64,000 bases of DNA. It comes from Amyelois transitella (taxonomy: Eukaryota > Arthropoda > Insecta > Lepidoptera > Pyralidae). The position numbers and the translations under genes were made by a program. Shown in pieces: positions 36,719-47,175 of this stretch. Position 1 is the first letter of the stretch; each line of letters starts with the position of its first letter. The DNA lies in contig NC_083524.1 in the NCBI RefSeq assembly GCF_032362555.1, positions 6,868,001 through 6,932,000 on the forward strand. Direction: 5' to 3'. Below the pieces are notes generated by a model that was not told where the DNA came from, searched no databases, and saw only the letters and a program-made list of their open reading frames with translations.

Positions 36719-37616
36719 ATGTATCTGCTCTGTCTATTCTATGAGAGATGAAGATAAGATATTTTTGTATGTATGTAACATATTGAAAGATTACACAAAA
36801 ATAAAGTACTAACTCTTCTAAGTACTAAAAGAGCTTTTAATTTCATTAAGATCCGATGGAAGTTGTTGACAAATTAGCTGAAAGTTGCGTCGTAGATTAA
36901 GTTTTGCGAAAACAAAACGAACGCATTACTTTTATCATTCGAAAGAAGCAGAGTTAAAGTTTCATTAACTAGTTTCAAGTTGTAAGCGACTTTTATCTGT
37001 TAGTGATTTTCTTTTGAAAAGATATATATAAGTATCGCAGGAAGAAAGGAATAAATATAGATTTATTTGTATTCATAGCACAAATAATAACATTAGTTTT
37101 TAGTTGAAATAATCTTTGTATTATGTAAAGTTTGTAAAAGCACTTATTACAGAAAAATATAAGTACTGTTTGTTTTAAATACCTAGTTACAAAAAGCGAC
37201 GAATTTAGCGCCACCTACGGAAGAATACGGATTTTTCTCAAATCCCATGGAAACTTTAGTTTTTATCGAGGTGAAAGGTACCATATGTCCTTCCTCAGAC
37301 TCTTAATTATTTATATAGTGATATTTCAAGAAAATTAATTCAGTATGTAGATCACCCGTTAAGGGGTAACAAACAAACTCAATTTCGCATTTTTTATATT
37401 ATACCTATAAGTTAGGAGTAAGATAAATTACAACGCCTTATTCTCAAGGTTAATATTGTGCAAAGGATTTATACAGTCCTTATTGTGCTTAATGTACTTT
37501 AACGTACTGAAGGTGAATACATTTCTGTAAATATGTGAAGTGTCAAAAAATACGTTTGTCGGACGGAACTGTCCTTAAATTTTGGTTCGTATGGAGGTCA
37601 CAGTAATATATTCCCG

Positions 37617-37728
37617 TCGTTACAAGTTTATAAACCAATCCCTTACTCGCTTTTTACGACAACCGTGGGAAAGAAATGGAGTGGTCCTATCCTTTTTTTT
37701 ACATTGGTACCGGGAACCACACAGCACT
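37617..37728 (-). mobile_element. SINE-A 5' half
   Basis: TTTATAAACCAATCCCTTAC through GGGAACCACACAGCAC; the 3' half is missing. Confidence 0.7.
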
Positions 37729-37916
37729 GAGAAGTAATGCTAGAAGCGCATGCTCCTATATACCATTTACCACAAAAAGAAGGATTATTCCTGCGGGATT
37801 TGCGAAAGAAGACCACCACGAGCCAAGTCGCGGACAATAGCTGGTGAACAAATATAAAGATTATATGTATTTTTTTCTGTTACCCTTAGGATCCTAGTAA
37901 CAAATTACATAGTGAC

Positions 37917-40765
37917 TTACTTAGCCTGGATCAGGTGGAACGGCATCTTCCTCACAGCTTCCTCGGCTATCTCCAGCGGGAATGCGAACTCCAGCATGTT
38001 TTCATTCAAACAGTCGTTGTACGTTGACGCCAGCTGACACCTGTCTGACATGCCCTCGATACTGTCCAGGCAAAGTCGGGATATGCTGCTTAGCTTCCGC
38101 ACCACTCGTGAGTTCTTCCCGTTCACTAAACTGGCCAGGTGCACGAGTAGTTCTCGATTTACCTGTGAATCATACATATATACCTACATATATACCGGCA
38201 CCAATACAAAAAAGAATAGAACCAGTCCATCTCTTTCCCATACATACGTACATATAATCACGTCTATATCCCTTGCGGGGTAGACAGAGCCAACAGTCTT
38301 TTAAAGACTGATATACTCTTTCCCATGGATGTTGTAAAAGGCGACTAAGGGCTTACAAACTTGGGATTCTTTTTTAGGCGATGGGCTAGCAACTTGTACT
38401 ATTTGAATCTTAATTCTATCATTAAGTCAAAAAGCTGAACGTGGCCATTCAGTCTTTTCAAGACTGTTGGCTCTGTCTACCCCGCCAGGGATATAGACGT
38501 GACCATATGTACGTATGTATGTATATATTCACGTCTTGCGGAGTAGCCAGAGTTAGCAGCGTTGACAAGACTAATAGGCCACGTTCAGCTGTTTGGTTTA
38601 ATGATAGAATTGAGATTCAAATAGTGACAGGTTGCTAGCCCATCGCTTACAAGAAGAATATTTTCCTTTCTGAATGAATATCTTACATCTTGTCTTTTCA
38701 ACCGTTCTATTTTTAAAGGCTTTTATTTTTTAAATTAACCTTTTAAATTAACAAAAGAGGTAAGATATTAAACCTACTAATAGCTCCCTCTCACTTTGCC
38801 TTAAGGAGTTCCCGATTGAAATGTTTGTGGAAATAAAAAGCGCTTTACCGGATAGATGATTCAGAATAAATTGACCCAATAGAAACCCATTAGCGGGGTC
38901 ACAGACCCAGATATCAGTGAGCGAAGTATTGCATCCTAATGCAAACCCAACAGTCCAATTACCCTCCGCCATTGTAAATTGAAAGAAACCGCTCCGCATA
39001 ATAAGAAGTATTCAAACAGAAATACTTTAGATAGAAAAAAATATTTTTCACTGTATATTGATCGTGTCAATAGATTTTTCTATGTACATACATACATATA
39101 ATAACGTCTATATCCCTTGCGGGGTAGACAGAGTCTTGAAATGACTGATAGGCCACGTTCAGCTGTTTGGCTTTAGGATAAAATTGAGATTCAAATAGTG
39201 ACAGATTGCTAGCCCATCGCCTAAAAGAAGAATCCCAAGTTTATAAGCCTATCCCTTAGTCGCCTTTTACGACATCCATGGGAACGAGATACAGTGGTCC
39301 TATTCTTTTTTTTTATTGGTGCCGGGAACCACGCGGCACGTATTTTTATGTTTTTGGTTTGTTTGGGAATTTGAGTGCGTTTAATCTCAATATACCTATT
39401 GGTAAGCGATTTGGGGTCTAAGGTTGTGCTTGGTGGAATTCAAAATTTTTGGACGGCAATTATCGTTTACTCTTGGCCGTAGGTAAATGTGAGGAGAGAA
39501 CGGAAAAAACGGCTTTCTCTAGAAATGGCCACTGCGTTTTTTGAAGCGGCGTAGATGGCGGATCATTTATTGTTGGTCCCAGATATCCTGCTCGCTCGTA
39601 TACAACTCTCGTCTCGACCATCTGGGCATCATAATGGCTTTGAAGCCACTAACACAATAAAAGAAGGGCTTAATTGCACAGGCAAAGTTTCTACAGATTG
39701 GAGCATAAAAAATATCTGACACAACATCGTGAAACCGTTGTTGCTCAGGTATAACATCCAACCTGACGCAACGCCCACCTTTCAGTATGCTCTGTGTTGA
39801 TTCAACACAAATCATCGATCAAGCTACAGTATGTCACAAGCGATCCCGTATATGATGATATGCCGTGTGGTTCCTGGCACCAATACAAAAAAGAATAGGA
39901 CCGCTCCATCTCTTTCCCATCAATGTCGTAAAAGGCGACTAAGGGATAGGCTTACAAATTTGGGATTCTTTTTCAGGCGAGGGGCTAGCAACCGGACACT
40001 ATTTGAATCTCAATTCTATCATTAAGCTAAATAGCTGAACGTGGCCATTCAGTCTTTTCAAGACTGTTGGCTCTGTCTACCCCGCAAGGGATATAGACGT
40101 GACCATATGTATGTATGACCCCGTATATTACCTTGCCATGGGTGATGACGTCACTCTGCTCCAGCATACACGCAGCGAAGCATTGCCCCGAGCGGGAGAC
40201 AGGCGAGGAGTTGGTGAAGTAAGCTCTCACGTCTTTGGGCGTGGCTCTCACTCTGATGACGCAGGACTGCGCCATGCGGACCAGAGCGTCTAAATGGCCT
40301 TGAACCTGATGATCAAATAACTAGTCATTCGTCGCGAAAGTAGGCTTCGAGATAAGTTTTGTACATACGTATACATATGATTATATGTATATGTCCATCT
40401 CTTAGCTCATGGGCAATGGCTCATTCATGGGTATGAGCCCATGGATGTCGTAAAAAGCAACTAACGGATAGGCTAATAAACTTGGGATATGGGCTAGCAA
40501 CCTGTCACAATTTGAATCACTATTTCATCATTTAGCCTAACAGCTGAACGTGGCCATTCAGTCTTTCAAGACTAGTCTCTGTCTACCCCGCAAGGGATAT
40601 AGACGTGACTATATGTATGTATGTATGTAAATAAAAAACAACTGGTACCTTAGGATCCGTAAAATCGACCATGGTCCCGGCCGAAGCGTGACCGTGATGC
40701 CTGAGGTCAGCAAACGCACACGCCAAAACAGCAAAAAAAAAAGTATTGATCAAGAAAAACCCCAT
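37917..40765 (-). CDS. odorant-binding protein (PBP/GOBP family), three exons
   Basis: Exons on the minus strand: 40765-40649 (39 codons), 40305-40132 (58 codons) and 38162-37917 (81 codons plus TAA). All introns are phase 0 with GT..AG borders; the product is 178 aa. Residues 1-19 are a signal peptide (start MGFFLINTFFFAV, cleavage near CAFA-D). The mature part has the six-cysteine OBP pattern C-X26-C-X3-C-X42-C-X10-C-X8-C, seen around QSCVIRVRA, GQCFAACMLEQ, RLCLDSIEGM and DRCQLASTYNDC. OBPs are secreted carriers of small hydrophobic ligands such as odorants in sensillum lymph. About 30 residues follow the sixth cysteine. The stop sits inside a good donor (GCTAA|GTAAGT, 37915-37920), so a fourth exon at lower coordinates cannot be excluded, although I found none. 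Both introns hold SINE-A copies, one starting 12 nt from the exon 2 donor and a nested cluster beside the exon 3 acceptor. Confidence 0.85.
38190..38658. mobile_element. mosaic of three SINE-A copies in intron 2 of the OBP gene
   Basis: A plus copy (38190-38515) is interrupted by a truncated minus copy (38242-38325), which made the 11-bp duplication ctctttcccat (38231-38241, 38326-38336). A third, minus copy (38521-38658) follows. The block starts about 28 nt from the exon 3 acceptor. Confidence 0.8.
39082..39340 (-). mobile_element. SINE-A, near full length, OBP intron 2
   Basis: ACATACATACATATAATAACG through CCACGCGGCAC. Confidence 0.8.
39861..40119 (+). mobile_element. SINE-A, full length, next to the OBP exon 2 donor
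   Basis: GCCGTGTGGTTCCTGGCACC start. The duplication cccgtatat is at 39845-39853 and 40120-40128. The donor GT of exon 2 is at 40131-40130. Confidence 0.85.
40436..40628 (+). mobile_element. SINE-A, 5' truncated, OBP intron 1
   Basis: CATGGATGTCGTAAAAAGC through ATATGTATGTATGTATG; it ends about 20 nt from the exon 1 donor. Confidence 0.75.
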
Positions 40766-41213
40766 TTTCTTTCGTACGCTGTAATTCGCACACTCAACAA
40801 AAATTTGGTACTGAACATAAAACGCAACCGCTTTAACGCCGAACGAAATACAAAGTTATGCATTCGATAACAAGAATGCAATTTTGTAGCATTGTGAAAC
40901 GCAGGTGCACAAATAAGGTTTGATTAGAAAAAAAAAAGGTATTTCTATTGTTTGTTATATACATACATAGGTAGGTACGTAAGTTTGTGAATGGAGAATC
41001 GTATTTTGAGTAAGTCCAGCTGTATGTAAGCGTTTACATGCTGCGGAAAGATTTTACAAAGTTGTTGCTGTTGCTATGAAAACAAAACACTGAGGGCATT
41101 AATGATAATTAATAACGATAACTTAATAGCTTCGGTACTTAGTCCTGTCATACATTTTCGTAATAGATTGTTATATTTTATTAATAAAGTTTGGTTTATT
41201 AATACAGTCCAGT

Positions 41214-41340
41214 ATGGGACCCCAGCACTAATTAAAAAAGAAATAGGACCACTCCTTCTCTTTCCCACGTATGTCGTACAAGGTGACTAAGGAATGGGTT
41301 TATAAAGTAGGGATTCTTCTTTAAGGCGATGGGCTAGCAA
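41214..41340 (+). mobile_element. SINE-A left half (right half at 43862-43990)
   Basis: GGGACCCCAGCAC through GGCGATGGGCTAGCAA, then abrupt change to LINE sequence. The 3' half continues beyond the mariner element. Confidence 0.75.
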
Positions 41341-41520
41341 GCAAGAGAATCTCGCGCGGACAACTCTCTTGCACAGCGTATTGCTATTGCAATACAGCGC
41401 GGGAATGCTGCCTGTGTGATGGAAACCCAACCAAGGGGTCCAAACTAATATTTCTTTTTAGTTTGTAGTTTAGGAATTATACTTTATTTTATTTAGGTAG
41501 ATAAATATATAAATAAATAA
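41341..41520 (+). pseudogene. LINE C-terminal 35 codons plus 3' UTR
   Basis: In frame from 41341: ARESRADNSLAQRIAIAIQR, then GNAACVMETQPRGPN and a stop at 41446-41448, followed by a short A/T-rich tail. I recognise this as the end of a LINE ORF2; strongly 5' truncated. Confidence 0.6.
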
Positions 41521-41759
41521 ATATATACGGGACAAATTACACAGATTGAGTTAGCCTCGAAGTAAGTTCGAGACTTGTGTTACGAGATACTAACTCAACG
41601 ATACTATATTTTATAATAAATACTTATATACATAGATAAACATCCAAGACCCGGGCCAATCAGAAAAAGTTCTTCCCTCATCATGCCCTGGCCGGGATTC
41701 GAACCCGGGACCTCCGGTGTAACAGACAAGCGTACTACCGCTGCGCCACAGAGGCCGTC
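41521..41759 (-). mobile_element. tRNA-derived SINE (family B)
   Basis: Complete head (GTGGCGCAGCGGTAGTAC, GGTTCGAATCCCGG), body and 3' block. It sits in the tail of the LINE fragment. Confidence 0.85.
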
Positions 41760-41813
41760 GAGATTTATTATTAGTATAGTTTAGAAATTGTAATAGTTAA
41801 ATTTTGTCGGCTA

Positions 41814-43860
41814 TAGTAGAACCGCCTAAATGAGTCCTCGCCCGCGGAGTACAGGGGCGCGGGGGTATGACGACGAAGGGGACCGAGAGAGGTGCGGGCG
41901 GCGGGCGCATTCTTGTAAAAACTCAGTTCGCTCGCTACGCGGTTAGCGATCACACGTGTTGACAGTTGCGGACGCCTTGTGAAAATTATACATGAGATTA
42001 CATTCTCAAGATGAGTCGAAATATTTTCGGACATAGAATTAATAGTCAGTGCAAACAAATGGCGTTTAACGTATATGAATATTTTAGAAAAAAGAAACTC
42101 GACCCAAATTCTGATGAATATAAACAAGATATACCTTTAAATAAAACTGTAGCAGAAGTTACTGGACTATCAGAAAAGACTGTATCTAGAATTGTACAAC
42201 AAGGGAAAGCATTAAATGACAACGAGAGATTTAAATCACCGAGAAAACCAAAACAGGTTCGTAGAAAAAGAGTGGAAATAGACGATTTCACAAAAGGAGT
42301 GGTAAGAAGAAAAGTCACTCAGTTTTACACAATTTTCAAAAAAATACCTACTCTGAAAACTTTGAACGCTGTACTTAGAGAAGAGAATATATTACACTGC
42401 GGCAGGGAATATTTAAGGCTATTATTACATGATCTAGGTTTTAAATTTAAGAAATGCGGATCTAAAAGGAAACTCCTTATCGAACAGCCAAATATCACAT
42501 CGTGGAGGTGGAAATACCTAAATACTATTAAAAAATATCGTAGAGAAGGAAGACATATTTTATACCTTGACGAAACTTATGTAAACGCGTCTCATAACGT
42601 TTCAAAATGTTGGCAATCAAAGGATGAACTTGGCGTTCTATCTCATATTGGTAAAGGGGACCGTTTGATCATCGTACATTGTGGAGGTCAAATTGGATTT
42701 GTAGACGGAGCCCTTGTGATATTCAAATCCAAATGTAAAACAGGTGATTATCACGATTCTATGAATTTCGCAAATTTCAGTAAATGGATAAATGAAAAGC
42801 TCATGCCTAATATACCGCAAAATTCTGTCATAGTAATGGACAACGCAGCTTATCATTCGGTTCGAGAAGAGAAAAAGCCAACTATGGCTTCTACCAAGCC
42901 AACTATGCAAGAATGGCTACGACGACATAACGTGCCTTTTCATGAAAAACTTAGAAAGGATGACTTATATAAATTAATTAAAAGTAATTTCACAGAAGAT
43001 ATTTACAAAATTGACGAGGTATTGAAAAGAAACGGACACGAAGTATTGCGTTTGCCTCCATATCACCCAGACCTGAACCCAATTGAGTTGGTCTGGGGTG
43101 ATATCAAAGGACAATTAGCACAAAAAAGTATCGACTCTAATTTGGACCAGAAAAAAGAAATATTAGAGAGATTATTTGCTGAATATCCCAAAGAGAAATG
43201 GGAGAATTGTGTTAAACACGTGATTAAAATCGAAGACGAATATTGCAAACATGATGGAGTCCTAGATGAAGTTGTTGATTTTATTATTAATGTGCAAGAC
43301 GATTCTGATGATTCTGATGATGGCTGTTGTGAAAGTGAAGAATCAAGTTCCAGTGATAGTGATATTATGGACATAAGTGATTGATTTATAATTTTGATAA
43401 ATTTTGCATAAATAAATATTACATACATAACTTTATTACCTTTTTTTTACCTACATATCATACCTATATATCATAAAATCACATTTTTATCGAATTGTTT
43501 TGTATGAAAAATAAAAATTTGAAAATAACAATAATCGAAAAATGCTTATGCTATTTAATTCATGTACGTGGTCTCGTTGATACCATGGAGTTATGGGATA
43601 ACAAAAGGAACACGTTGTATAGTTTACAGTTGTTTCATTCAAATTTTGTATAGCCATTATTATTTTTTTAATAAAAATCTTCACCTGTTTGCCGCTAACC
43701 ACTATGACGTCACATATCTCAAGAAATGTCCAGTAACATTTCGCCCCTTGTATTACACGCTACGCTCGACCGCCGCCCGCACCTCTTTCGTTCCCCTTCG
43801 TCGTCATACCCCCGCGCCCCTGTACTCCGCGGGCGAGGACTCATTTAGGCGGTTCTACTA
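41814..43860 (+). mobile_element. complete Tc1/mariner-type DNA transposon with 91-bp inverted repeats
   Basis: Terminal inverted repeats run 41814-41904 and 43770-43860, beginning TAGTAGAACCGCC. They are GC-rich, unlike the surrounding AT-rich DNA, and differ at only about two positions. The element is flanked by TA on each side (41812-41813 and 43861-43862), the target duplication of this superfamily. Length is 2047 bp, and the single gene is the 457-aa transposase. The right flank continues directly into SINE-A sequence. Confidence 0.9.
42011..43384 (+). CDS. IS630/Tc1/mariner-superfamily transposase, 457 aa, apparently intact
   Basis: This is a single uninterrupted frame from ATG 42011 to TGA 43384, inside an element with 91-bp terminal inverted repeats. 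The first third is a helix-turn-helix DNA-binding region (TVAEVTGLSEKTVSRIVQQG at ~residues 44-63), followed by a basic stretch (KPKQVRRKR). The DDE catalytic core shows HILYLDETYVNAS (first Asp), SVIVMDNAAYH (second Asp) and YHPDLNPIELVW (Glu). The second Asp and the Glu are separated by 81 residues, against 34-41 in classical Tc1 and mariner, which points to a long-spacer lineage such as the one described as DD82E/Sailor. The C-terminus is an acidic Ser/Asp tail (DDSDDSDDG). With no frameshift or stop in 457 codons and near-identical inverted repeats, the copy looks young and possibly active. AATAAA follows near 43411. Confidence 0.9.
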   Translation: MSRNIFGHRINSQCKQMAFNVYEYFRKKKLDPNSDEYKQDIPLNKTVAEVTGLSEKTVSRIVQQGKALNDNERFKSPRKPKQVRRKRVEIDDFTKGVVRRKVTQFYTIFKKIPTLKTLNAVLREENILHCGREYLRLLLHDLGFKFKKCGSKRKLLIEQPNITSWRWKYLNTIKKYRREGRHILYLDETYVNASHNVSKCWQSKDELGVLSHIGKGDRLIIVHCGGQIGFVDGALVIFKSKCKTGDYHDSMNFANFSKWINEKLMPNIPQNSVIVMDNAAYHSVREEKKPTMASTKPTMQEWLRRHNVPFHEKLRKDDLYKLIKSNFTEDIYKIDEVLKRNGHEVLRLPPYHPDLNPIELVWGDIKGQLAQKSIDSNLDQKKEILERLFAEYPKEKWENCVKHVIKIEDEYCKHDGVLDEVVDFIINVQDDSDDSDDGCCESEESSSSDSDIMDISD

Positions 43861-43861
43861 T

Positions 43862-43990
43862 AGCGACCTACTATTTGAATCTCAATTCTATCATCAAGCC
43901 AAAAAGCTGACCATGGCCTATCAGTCATTTGAAGACTGTTTGTTGGCTCTGTCTACCACGCAAGGGATATAGACGTGACTTTATGTATGT
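43862..43990 (+). mobile_element. SINE-A right half
   Basis: GCGACCTACTATTTGAATC through GATATAGACGTGAC and ATGTATGT. Completes the copy begun at 41214. Confidence 0.75.
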
Positions 43991-44639
43991 ATTGTTATAT
44001 TTTTTCGCATTCTAAGACATTGTAAGATTGGAAAAGATGGAGCGGTTCTATTTTGCTCTGCTAAAGCTTGGCTTTACTTACTTCTCACTTTTTTGGCAAT
44101 AAACGTGTTTATCTGTTTGGCTTTTGTTTAGGTTCTTTATTACCACGATCTTTTGGTCAAAATGACCTTCATCCGACGTCCATGACCCTGTCAATAAAGG
44201 AACTATGACTAGCTGAAATAAAGGATATAATAATGTAGATTGATAGATAAAACTCTTTATTGCACCATAGAGTAAAACATACAAAACAGATATAATACAA
44301 CCTTAAAGAATCTTTAAGTCGCCTTTAACGATATCTACCTAAGTGATATTTGTTAAATGTAAGTTTCAATCATAAGTTTTCCGCTTAAATGTTATATAAC
44401 CTTATTCTTTTCAAGCGACAAGGTTGCAGGCAAGTGAGTAAATGTGGTAACTCTTTGTTACTCAAGACAGATGTGCGGGACTAAGCTCAGAATCCCGCTT
44501 ATTCTGTATAAAACGTGCTTGGTTCCCGGAACGACGTCTAATGGAACTTTAGTATGGGACTGCGCCTTAAGTTGCCTTTATTTGTGATAGAAATATCTTG
44601 TATATGCGTAGTCTTTATGAATACTGATGGCAAAACTGT

Positions 44640-44792
44640 TATCGTAAAAGGCGAGTTAGGAACTTGCTAATAAACTTGGGATTTTTCTTTTAGGCAATGG
44701 GCTAGCAACTTATCACTAAAACGTACCTTTTGTGAGACTGTTGGCTTTGTCTACCCCGTGTAGGATAAAGACGTGATTATATGTATGTAGAC
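44640..44792 (+). mobile_element. SINE-A, truncated
   Basis: TATCGTAAAAGGCGAGTTAGG through AAGACGTGATTATATGTATG. Confidence 0.7.
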
Positions 44793-44810
44793 TATTTGAC
44801 GTTTTACGTT

Positions 44811-45057
44811 TGACGGCCTCTTTGTGGCGCAGTGGTATTACCTCTGGTCTGTGACACCGGAGGTCCTGGGTTCGAATCCCGGTCAGGGCATGCTGGGAAA
44901 AGGACTTTTTCTGATTGGCCTGGGTCTTGGATGTTTATCTTTATAAGTATTTATTATCAAATATTGTATCGTTGAGTTAGTATCTCGTAACACAAGTCTC
45001 GAACTTACTTCGAGGCTAACTCAATCTGTGTAATTTGTCCCGTATATATTTATTTAT
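44811..45057 (+). mobile_element. tRNA-derived SINE (family B)
   Basis: TGTGGCGCAGTGGTATTACC, box B GGTTCGAATCCCGG, 3' block and TTTGTCCCGTATATAT end. Confidence 0.85.
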
Positions 45058-45508
45058 TATATTTATTCACGAGCAATGTTAATTAATACCTACACGTTCA
45101 TTATTTAGTTACATATGTACCAATATTCAAATACACAAGAAGGCGGACCCAGGGCTCCTAAGCTTTGTGGTAGAGGGTGCAACCGTTAAAATTCCCATAA
45201 TTTAAAAAAATACGAATCTCCTATACAAAACTCCTCCTTTCTGACCACAGTGATCCTTTTTAAAGTGGAACCGTACCCAGATTTGTATAAACGAGATGTT
45301 AGTAACATTTTCTTACTTTGTTAGTATGCCAACTAATGTATGTAACCGGGAAAAGACTGATGGGCGCAGTGGGATTTTAACATTCATGGATTCAAATCTC
45401 ACAGCGTCTTACCTTAAAAATACCAACGCGTTTATTTTTTCTTTTTTTCCCTATGCACTTAAGAAAATTGAGCATCATTTTTTAAAGTTAGTTAAATAGA
45501 GTAGCATT

Positions 45509-45612
45509 GCACGCTGTTTTGATCGCGCGAAATTATCGCTGTCCCGTGTCACGTCTTAATAAAATGCGAAACGGCGATAGTTTTACGCGAAATAAAAATG
45601 GCGTCGCGCGTG
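45509..45612. mobile_element. palindromic CG-rich MITE (family D)
   Basis: Arms GCACGC...GATCGCGCGAAATTATCG and its imperfect complement ending GGCGTCGCGCGTGC. Confidence 0.65.
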
Positions 45613-45817
45613 CCGTTCTTCTGGGACAGGAAATCATTATGTAGCTGGCTCTAAAGTCTGCTGTTTCCCGGCTTCATCTCAAGATTGCAATTTTATCGCA
45701 TTACAAAGTTTTGACACCACCGCTCTGAGATAGCGGCCCTAAAGTAACCTCAGCTTTAATTTAAGTTCGTGTTTAATTCAGGTTATTAAAGGTTGTGTGA
45801 TGTAAACTAGGTACTAC

Positions 45818-45900
45818 GGCCTCTGTGGCGCAGCGGTAGTACCCTTGTTTGTGACACTGGAGGTCCCGGGTTCGAATCCCGATCCTGCCTCGGCCATGTA
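45818..45900 (+). repeat. tRNA-SINE head only (family B)
   Basis: GGCCTCTGTGGCGCAGCGG and GGTTCGAATCCCG are kept, but the sequence leaves the family right after. The 3' side lacks an acceptor-stem partner, so it is not a tRNA gene. Confidence 0.65.
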
Positions 45901-46029
45901 CCAATGATTATTTTCTAAGTTTATTAGTTTCTGTGCTAACTGTAACTGTAAGAGTACTATAAATTAATGAAACGATCGATTCATCTAATTGAAGAATGTG
46001 GTTAAAATAAAAGAATAGGGTAGCATTTA

Positions 46030-46160
46030 TACATATAAATCTTCCTTTTGTATCACTCGATCTATTACAAAAAACTGCATCAAAATCCGTTAAGTAGTTT
46101 TAAAGATCTAAGCATACATAGAGACAGACGCGGGAAGCGACGTTGCTATGTTATAAAAAT
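46030..46160 (+). mobile_element. Helitron-like or other interspersed fragment
   Basis: ACTGCATCAAAATCCGTTAAG then TAGTTTTAAAGATC and AAGCATACATAGAGACAG. I know this block as a common lepidopteran repeat; class uncertain. Confidence 0.4.
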
Positions 46161-46376
46161 ATATATACCTACTGGAGAAATCAAATAGATTGAGTTAGCC
46201 TGAAAGTAAGTTCGAAACTTGTGTTACGAGATACTAACTTAACGATACTATATTTTAAAATAAATACTTGAACAGATAAAAAATAAAAAGTTTGTTTTTC
46301 ATCATGAACTGACCGGGATTCGAACCTGGGATCTCCGGTGTCCGGACAAGCGCAAAACCGTTGCGTGACAGAGTCA
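46160..46376 (-). mobile_element. tRNA-derived SINE (family B), decayed
   Basis: Box B GGTTCGAATCCCGGTC (reverse strand) and the block GTATCTCGTAACACAAG are recognisable. Confidence 0.75.
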
Positions 46377-47175
46377 GTTCACATATTTTTATAAATAAAT
46401 ACAAAGTTACGGACAAATCACTCAGTCGCCTAACAATAAGTCAAGTAATTTAGCACGAAATGAAAACATATCCGGGATTTCCCCTTAACGTGACTTTATC
46501 ACCCCTCGGGGTTTTATTTTCATCTGTTTTATTAGAAATATCCTTCCTTGGGCATTTTGGTAGAGAGAATTATTTAATACCCGACGGGCAAAATGGTGAG
46601 TAATGTTTTACGGTTATTGAAAAAGAAATTATTTCAGTGGAATAATGATTTATTATTGTAAATGTTAGTAAAGGGTAAAGCTTTCTTGGGATTCTACTTT
46701 GACGCAAAAATGTTTAATGTAATATTCCTTTCTTTATTCTCTTATTTTAAAACTTCTTCTACTTAATATCTTATTACGTAGTACTTATTATTTTTATGAC
46801 AGTAGATAATTTAACATCACGTGATATAATCCTTCTTGTTGATCCTAAAAAGTTTGGAGGAATGTCAAAGATCATTTATATATTAATTTCACTTTTAAAC
46901 GGAACATAAAGTAAATTGCAATATAATGACAAACAGAATGGTCATCATTACTGCTTGCGGAACTAATGGTAGCGAAACACAGGCCGCCATTTTGATAACG
47001 ATCTAAATGTCATGTGGGATTCAAATATTTAAATAACTATCCATTTGTGTTTAGATTTTCAAAATAGGAACAACATTTTCGTAACACAAAAAAAAAGAAC
47101 TAAAAATTTGTCTTTGTAATATTGGCAGAAAAAAATACTAATTGGTACTGGCAGTTAAAAATAAAAAAAAGGAAA

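Noticed and set aside
38441..38638. 65-aa and similar frames with CLPRQGYRRDHMYVCM
   Set aside because: This peptide is the translation of the SINE-A tail and recurs at many copies. Not a gene.
39567..39815. 82-aa minus-strand frame in OBP intron 2
   Set aside because: No recognised domain, no phase-compatible splice sites joining the OBP exons, and no homologous segment in the other OBPs.
42638..42910. 90-aa minus-strand frame inside the transposase
   Set aside because: Antisense shadow of the 457-aa transposase frame.
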